This document shows, in pieces, positions 5,376 to 9,077 of a stretch of 9,077 nt of DNA. The stretch's first letter is position 1; each line of letters begins with the position of its first letter. The stretch is from an uncultured Oscillospiraceae bacterium (lineage in GTDB: Bacteria > Bacillota > Clostridia > Oscillospirales > Acutalibacteraceae), in the NCBI GenBank assembly GCA_910587835.1, contig CAJUNQ010000102.1:1-9077 (forward strand), given 5' to 3'. Made by a program: the position numbers and the translations under genes. The notes under the pieces are model-generated. The model made no database searches and was not told the DNA's origin. It saw nothing but the letters and a program-made list of their open reading frames with translations.

Positions 5376-6203
5376 TCACCTCAATTCCTGTTTTTCCTTT
5401 TTCTTCTGAGAAGTTTTTGAACTCCTTGGCGCGTGCGATAACTCCCCATCCAGTGTAAACCCGGTGTTCTCCTTCTTTAGCGCGAAAACGCCGCCCAGCT
5501 CTTGCAGCACTTCCAAGGCGTTCTTATCCAAAATGGGCAGTTTCAGTCCATCCACCGTGTACCCTGGCAAAAGTAAGCCGTTCACCATAAAATATTTGGC
5601 GTACTCCTGGGGAATAGGCGGGGAGATTTTATAAAAAAGATGCTCATAAAAAGCCTTTCTCCCCTTCAAATATTTCTCCGCGGCGGCCTTATCGGTAAAG
5701 CGTTTTTTGTCCTGCTGGGCAATGGTTTTTCCGTTCTGCCGCGGTGGTACATTCAGAGAAATCCGCCAGCTTATGTGCCACGCCACGGGTACGGATTTCT
5801 TGAGCGCACGGTCATATTCCGTATCTTCATACACATATGTCTGCATTTTATACACCATATTGCTGATCTCATCCGCGTGCCCATCCGAATATTTCTGCCA
5901 CACATTGCCGGTGTGCTCCACCTGTGGCGTTTTCAGATACTCCATCGCCTTTTTCAAAAGCAGGGTGATTGCCGCCTGCTCCTGCCATTTTCCCACCATT
6001 GACTGTAATTCAGCATATAGGGATTTTTCAGCGGAAACGCTTTTCTCCATCCAGGCCGTAAGTATTTCCATGGATTCCTCCGCAAAAGGCCGCAGGAAAT
6101 TAACGGTATCGTTGAAATAGATGGTGGAGCTGTATTTGAGTTCGCTCCCCGGCTGCACATTCCCGTGGCTGTAGGCAGTATAGAATTTCTCATTTTCTGC
6201 CAA
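5376..6203 (-). CDS. Unknown element-associated protein
   Basis: A 275-residue soluble protein without a function I can name. It starts with TTG at 6203: AAAGGTG lies about 8 nt upstream, an in-frame TGA lies directly before it, and no other start fits. Residues about 30-90 are helical and may pack as a bundle (FLRPFAEESMEILTAWMEK). The second half has a run typical of related element proteins: KAAAEKYLKGRKAFYEHLF, then ISPPIPQEYAKYFMVNGLLL and a P-G-Y-T-V segment. The C-terminus is basic (SSKTSQKKKEKQELR). No signal peptide or membrane helix is visible. It sits 6 bp after the parB-like gene, so it is probably cotranscribed and coupled. Confidence 0.7.
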   Translation of the reverse strand: MAENEKFYTAYSHGNVQPGSELKYSSTIYFNDTVNFLRPFAEESMEILTAWMEKSVSAEKSLYAELQSMVGKWQEQAAITLLLKKAMEYLKTPQVEHTGNVWQKYSDGHADEISNMVYKMQTYVYEDTEYDRALKKSVPVAWHISWRISLNVPPRQNGKTIAQQDKKRFTDKAAAEKYLKGRKAFYEHLFYKISPPIPQEYAKYFMVNGLLLPGYTVDGLKLPILDKNALEVLQELGGVFALKKENTGFTLDGELSHAPRSSKTSQKKKEKQELR

Positions 6204-6209
6204 GGGGCA

Positions 6210-7988
6210 TCACCTTTCCTTTGCGGCGTCCTTCACCGCCTGCTTGGCTTTCTGCTTTTCCTCCATTTTACGCTGCAGATCCAGGGCATTGAACACCTTG
6301 CGTTTGACCTCGCTGACCGTAGGGGCCTTGTCATTGGGGAAATACTCCTTCAGTTCATTGCTGGTGAAGGTGTACTTGATTTCGGGTTCGGCCTTGGGCT
6401 TGACAATGGAAGATATCTTCTTTTCGTCCAGCGGAGCGGGGGCCTTGGCGGGCTTGGTGGGTGCAGGGGGAGCAGCTTTCTCCGTGGGCTGAGTGGCGTT
6501 GCCCATAACAGGCGGTTTTGGGGTAGAGGCTGTTTTTTCCAGCGCAGGGGCAGCTTTCGCGGCCTCCTGGCTGGCCTTTTTTATCTCTGTGGCCTGGGCC
6601 ATGGTGGGGACAACGCCCTCTTTCTTGATATAGTCCACCACCTTTTCCTGTTCCTCGGGCTTGAGATAGGACAGCTCCACCGCCGTATTGAAGGGCATTT
6701 CTTTTTTGTCCACCTGCTGTTTCAGATCCGGCACCAGGGATTCAATCCGCACTAAGCGCTGTACCTGGTTGCGGCTCATGCCCAAGTCCTCGGCCACCTG
6801 CTGGTCAGATCGCTTTTGCGGCCCGGCAAGCTGATCCATCTTGGAGCGCCGCCCAGCTTTGCGGGTCAGGGCGTCCAGTTTCATTTTGGCGGCACGGGCC
6901 AGCTCAGAGGTGGGAATATCCTGGCGGTGCAGGTTGCCATCCACCACTTCAATGCGGGCGGTATCGTCGTCCTCCCGGACGATCACCACGGGCACGGGGT
7001 AGTTCAACTGCTTGGCAATATCGTGCCGCCTGTGGCCGGAGAGCAGCTCCAAACCGCCGCCCTCCCGGGGGCGGGCCTTGACCGGCTCGTTGATGCCGTT
7101 TTCCTTGATGGATTCATACAAATCCTTGTAGTCCTGGACTTCCCGGTTAATGGAAAAGGGGTGTTCCAGGAACTCAAAGAAATAGCCAGGGTGCAGGCGC
7201 ATGGAAAAACCCTCGCCTTCCTGGGGAACGGGCAGGCTTTTCAGCGCGGATTCATCGGGCTTGTCCAGCTTATCCGCAAAAATCTGCGATACCTTTATCC
7301 CTTTAGGCGGCTCAATAGCAGTATCTTTCGCGGGGCCAGCGGCGGGGGCAGGCTTACTATTACTGGTCTTTGCCGGAGCCTCTGATTTTTTATCGCTGGT
7401 GGCAGGGATGGACTTATCCTCACCAGCTTTTGCCGGGGTATCAGGCTTTTTCTCACCAGTGGCAGGGGTGGCCTTACCGTCACCAGCCTTTGCCGGGGCA
7501 TCGGGCTTTTTGTCACCAGTGGCAGGAGTGGCCTTACCGTCACCAGCCTTTGCCGGGGCATCGGGCTTTTTGTCACCAGTGGCAGGAGTGGCCTTACCGT
7601 CACCAGCCTTTGCCGGGGCATCTGGCTTTTTGTCACCAGTGGCAGGGGTGGACTTACCGTCACCAGCCTTTACTGGGGCCTCTGGCTTTTTGTCACCAGT
7701 GGCAGGGGTGGACTTACCGTCACCAGCTTTTGCCGGGGTATCAGGCTTTTTCTCACCAGTGGCAGGGGTGGACTTACCGTCACCAGCTTTTGCCGGGGTA
7801 TCAGGCTTTTTCTCACCAGTGGCAGGGGTGGACTTACCGTCACCAGTTTTTGCCGGGGTATCGGGCTTTTTCTCGCTAGGGGCAGGCGCGGCCTTGGTAT
7901 CAACAGCTTTCAGCGGGCCACTATCCAGCTTGATTTGCTCAGGTTTCTTTTCAACCGGGGATATGCCTGGCTTTTTGTTATCGGGCAT
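6210..7988 (-). CDS. ParB/Spo0J-like protein with repetitive N-terminus
   Basis: A 592-residue protein with a ParB core. Residues 1-38 form a basic lead-in; 39-218 are nine 20-residue Lys/Pro/Ala-rich repeats; about 270-350 are the ParB N-terminal domain, with LLSGHRRHDIAK (316-326) in place of the usual G-E-R-R box, and NLHRQDIPTSELARA following at 352-366. Residues 394-415 (SDQQVAEDLGMSRNQVQRLV) form a helix-turn-helix. A second Ala/Pro/Lys-rich linker spans about 465-535, then a conserved-looking basic tail. ParB proteins bind palindromic parS sites, and many use CTP to slide as clamps. The ATG at 7988 follows AAGGAGG with 7-nt spacing. It leads the operon; no ParA ATPase is encoded in this window. 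Three palindromes lie directly upstream. Confidence 0.9.
   Translation of the reverse strand: MPDNKKPGISPVEKKPEQIKLDSGPLKAVDTKAAPAPSEKKPDTPAKTGDGKSTPATGEKKPDTPAKAGDGKSTPATGEKKPDTPAKAGDGKSTPATGDKKPEAPVKAGDGKSTPATGDKKPDAPAKAGDGKATPATGDKKPDAPAKAGDGKATPATGDKKPDAPAKAGDGKATPATGEKKPDTPAKAGEDKSIPATSDKKSEAPAKTSNSKPAPAAGPAKDTAIEPPKGIKVSQIFADKLDKPDESALKSLPVPQEGEGFSMRLHPGYFFEFLEHPFSINREVQDYKDLYESIKENGINEPVKARPREGGGLELLSGHRRHDIAKQLNYPVPVVIVREDDDTARIEVVDGNLHRQDIPTSELARAAKMKLDALTRKAGRRSKMDQLAGPQKRSDQQVAEDLGMSRNQVQRLVRIESLVPDLKQQVDKKEMPFNTAVELSYLKPEEQEKVVDYIKKEGVVPTMAQATEIKKASQEAAKAAPALEKTASTPKPPVMGNATQPTEKAAPPAPTKPAKAPAPLDEKKISSIVKPKAEPEIKYTFTSNELKEYFPNDKAPTVSEVKRKVFNALDLQRKMEEKQKAKQAVKDAAKER
7335..7874 (-). 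repeat. Nine 60-bp tandem repeats inside the parB-like gene
   Basis: Nine in-frame 60-bp units encode variants of E/D-KKPD-T/A-PAKAGDGK-S/T-PATG. Units 2 and 3 (reading with the gene) have the same protein sequence, and units 5-7 are identical in protein, with two of them (7501-7560 and 7561-7620) identical in DNA. Units 8 and 9 at the domain side are the most diverged. The pattern suggests growth by recent duplication from the middle. Copy number is likely to vary between strains, and short-read assembly may have collapsed or expanded it. Confidence 0.95.
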
Positions 7989-8008
7989 TCAATTCCTCCT
8001 TCTTTTTG

Positions 8009-8025
8009 TGTCCCAACTTGGGACA
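8009..8025. promoter_or_regulatory. Palindrome site 1, candidate parS or operator
   Basis: TGTCCCAACTTGGGACA, a perfect 17-bp palindrome about a central base, 20 bp upstream of the parB-like start codon and touching its ribosome binding region. Binding here could also block translation or transcription. Confidence 0.7.
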
Positions 8026-8052
8026 GATTTTTACAGATACGGGCCAAAATGC

Positions 8053-8067
8053 GTCCCAAGTTGGAAC
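8053..8067. promoter_or_regulatory. Palindrome site 2, candidate parS or operator
   Basis: GTCCCAAGTTGGAAC, one mismatch from the perfect palindrome, with its centre 43 bp from site 1. It lies in a longer direct repeat (8043-8064) shared with site 3. Confidence 0.68.
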
Positions 8068-8098
8068 ACAATACTTACAAGGATAAAGCCAGAAATGC

Positions 8099-8113
8099 GT
8101 CCCAAGTTGGGAC
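8099..8113. promoter_or_regulatory. Palindrome site 3, candidate parS or operator
   Basis: GTCCCAAGTTGGGAC, a perfect 15-bp palindrome with its centre 46 bp from site 2. Together with its flank (8088-8110) it repeats the site 2 region almost base for base. Spacings of 43 and 46 bp are close to four helical turns, so bound proteins would lie roughly on one face of the DNA. Confidence 0.7.
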
Positions 8114-8160
8114 ACATTTCCAGATATCCCCTGTGATCAACAGGATTTTTTATAGAAAAT

Positions 8161-8189
8161 TTGCGTTTTGATTCCAGGCGCGGTACAAT
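8161..8189 (+). promoter_or_regulatory. Candidate promoter of the SLH protein gene
   Basis: TTGCGT (8161-8166) and TACAAT (8184-8189) are 17 bp apart. The -10 matches consensus at five of six positions, the -35 at three. Transcription would start near 8196, leaving a leader of about 37 nt with AAAGGGG at 8217-8223, nine bases before the ATG. Confidence 0.55.
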
Positions 8190-8232
8190 TATATTGTAAG
8201 AAATTTATATAACAAGAAAGGGGTTCTATATT

Positions 8233-9077
8233 ATGAAAAAGCGGTTTTGTTTTGTACTGTTCCTGGTTCTGCTTGTCACCTCCCTTTGGTCTGTCCCCGC
8301 CCAGGCAAAAAGCGTTTCCGCCTTTACAGACGTAAAGCCCGGCGCATGGTATTACAGCGCCGTGGAATACGCCGTGTCAAACAGTCTGTTCAGCGGTACA
8401 TCAGCCGCCACGTTCAGCCCCAACACGCCTATGACACGGGGGATGTTCGTTACCGTGCTGGGCCGTTTGCATGGGGTTGAAAAAAGCTATGGCATGGACA
8501 GCCAGTCCCCCTTTGGCGACGTGGCAAAAACAGCCTATTACTTCCCCTATGCCCTGTGGGCCAGCGAAAACGGTATTGCCAACGGTACAGGCTACGGATT
8601 CAACCCGGACGGAAAGATCACCCGGGAACAGATGGCGGTCATGCTGTATAATTACTTTGTGAAATTCAACACCTTCTCTCTGATAGAAAAAGACAGCGAT
8701 TACCATACCTTCACCGACCGCGACCGGGTTTCCTCTTTTGCCCGGCCCGCTATGGAATGGGCCGTCCGGTATGGTATCTTAAACGGCACCGGGCAAAAAA
8801 GGCTGGAACCCCAGGGGCAGGCCAGTCGGGCCCAGGTGGCCCAGATATTCCTGAGCTTCAGCAAACTGGAAAAGTACGCCACACCCAACGCCACGCCGGC
8901 GCCACCTGATTTAACGCCTACCCCTGTACCAACTCCGACTCCCGCGCCCACCCCTACGACCCCGCCCTGGTACAACTATGACCCAGTCTACGAGCTGCCC
9001 ACCGGGAAGTCGGAAAAGGACGCCCACGGCGGATATTTTGACTATGACTTGGCCCGGGAAGTCACCCGGCAAATCAA
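8233..9077 (+). CDS. Secreted SLH-repeat protein, probable CAP domain, 3' end off window
   Basis: 281 complete codons to the window edge with no stop. Residues 1-25 are a signal peptide (KKR, a hydrophobic core, then cleavage after VPAQA). Three S-layer homology repeats follow, about 30-80, 92-143 and 158-209, each with the F-x-D-V/x, A-V/A-x-W/Y-A-x-x-x-x-x-x-x-G-x, F-x-P and T-R pattern; these bind secondary cell-wall polymers and hold the protein on the cell surface. A Pro/Thr-rich linker spans about 216-250. The last visible residues (YFDYDLAREVTRQI) look like the first helix of a CAP/SCP domain, but too little is present to be sure. The gene is transcribed away from the parB operon and looks like a surface cargo or neighbouring host gene. 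Confidence 0.85.
   Translation, partial: MKKRFCFVLFLVLLVTSLWSVPAQAKSVSAFTDVKPGAWYYSAVEYAVSNSLFSGTSAATFSPNTPMTRGMFVTVLGRLHGVEKSYGMDSQSPFGDVAKTAYYFPYALWASENGIANGTGYGFNPDGKITREQMAVMLYNYFVKFNTFSLIEKDSDYHTFTDRDRVSSFARPAMEWAVRYGILNGTGQKRLEPQGQASRAQVAQIFLSFSKLEKYATPNATPAPPDLTPTPVPTPTPAPTPTTPPWYNYDPVYELPTGKSEKDAHGGYFDYDLAREVTRQI

Noticed and set aside
7335..7874. Possible CRISPR array because of regular repeats
   Set aside because: The units are contiguous 60-bp coding repeats with no unique spacers and lie within an intact reading frame.
7201..8136. A 311-codon plus-strand open frame across the repeat region
   Set aside because: It is the antisense shadow of the parB-like repeats. A 60-bp period keeps all frames open, and the coding strand is fixed by the ParB domain and a strong ribosome binding site.
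8130..8150. CCTGT/ACAGG inverted repeat followed by T6 as a terminator
   Set aside because: The stem is only 5 bp and no plus-strand gene precedes it, so a terminator role is not supported.
8401..8975. Minus-strand open frames opposite the SLH gene, one of them Gly/Val-rich
   Set aside because: The Gly/Val run is the complement of the Pro/Thr linker; the plus strand has a signal peptide and three SLH repeats.

Overview
The window looks like part of an integrated mobilizable or conjugative element from a gut-type Firmicute (class Clostridia). Three things suggest this: moderately GC-rich coding with AGGAGG-type ribosome binding sites, tightly packed and translationally coupled accessory genes, and a protein set typical of Clostridia integrative elements (MobP-type relaxases, MobC, a CHC2 zinc-finger protein, a ParB-like protein, DUF3560, LPD28-like and LtrC/ArdC-like proteins). 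The assignment comes from recognising protein families by eye; no database search was possible.

Layout, left to right. (1) Positions 1-955, minus strand: a scar-like mosaic in which a relaxase gene with a lost 3' end runs into about 160 bp of a large serine recombinase, which runs in frame into the linker and nucleotide-binding-domain start of an ABC exporter. (2) Positions 980-2784, minus strand: a mobilization operon reading mobC, relaxase 2, CHC2 zinc-finger protein, then the truncated relaxase 1. (3) Positions 2785-2862: a compact divergent promoter region facing a small unknown gene (2863-3186, plus). (4) Positions 3187-3372: a noncoding stretch with four consecutive hairpins, a good candidate for oriT. 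(5) Positions 3373-7988, minus strand: a coupled six-gene accessory operon that starts with a ParB-like protein carrying nine 20-residue tandem repeats and continues with an unknown protein, DUF3560, a short LtrC/ArdC C-terminal-like protein, an LPD28-like protein and another unknown protein. (6) Positions 7989-8232: a regulatory or centromere-like region with three copies of the 17-bp palindrome TGTCCCAASTTGGGACA. (7) Position 8233 to the right edge, plus strand: the start of a secreted protein with three SLH repeats and probably a CAP/SCP domain.

How the parts may work together (inference): MobC and the relaxases would nick and process DNA at the hairpin cluster, while the ParB-like protein would bind the palindromes upstream of its own gene. 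A long half-site of the same palindrome lies inside the divergent promoter of the mobilization operon, between candidate -35 and -10 elements, so one DNA-binding protein could control both maintenance and transfer. The broken relaxase and recombinase at the left edge suggest that this copy of the element has lost its excision machinery.
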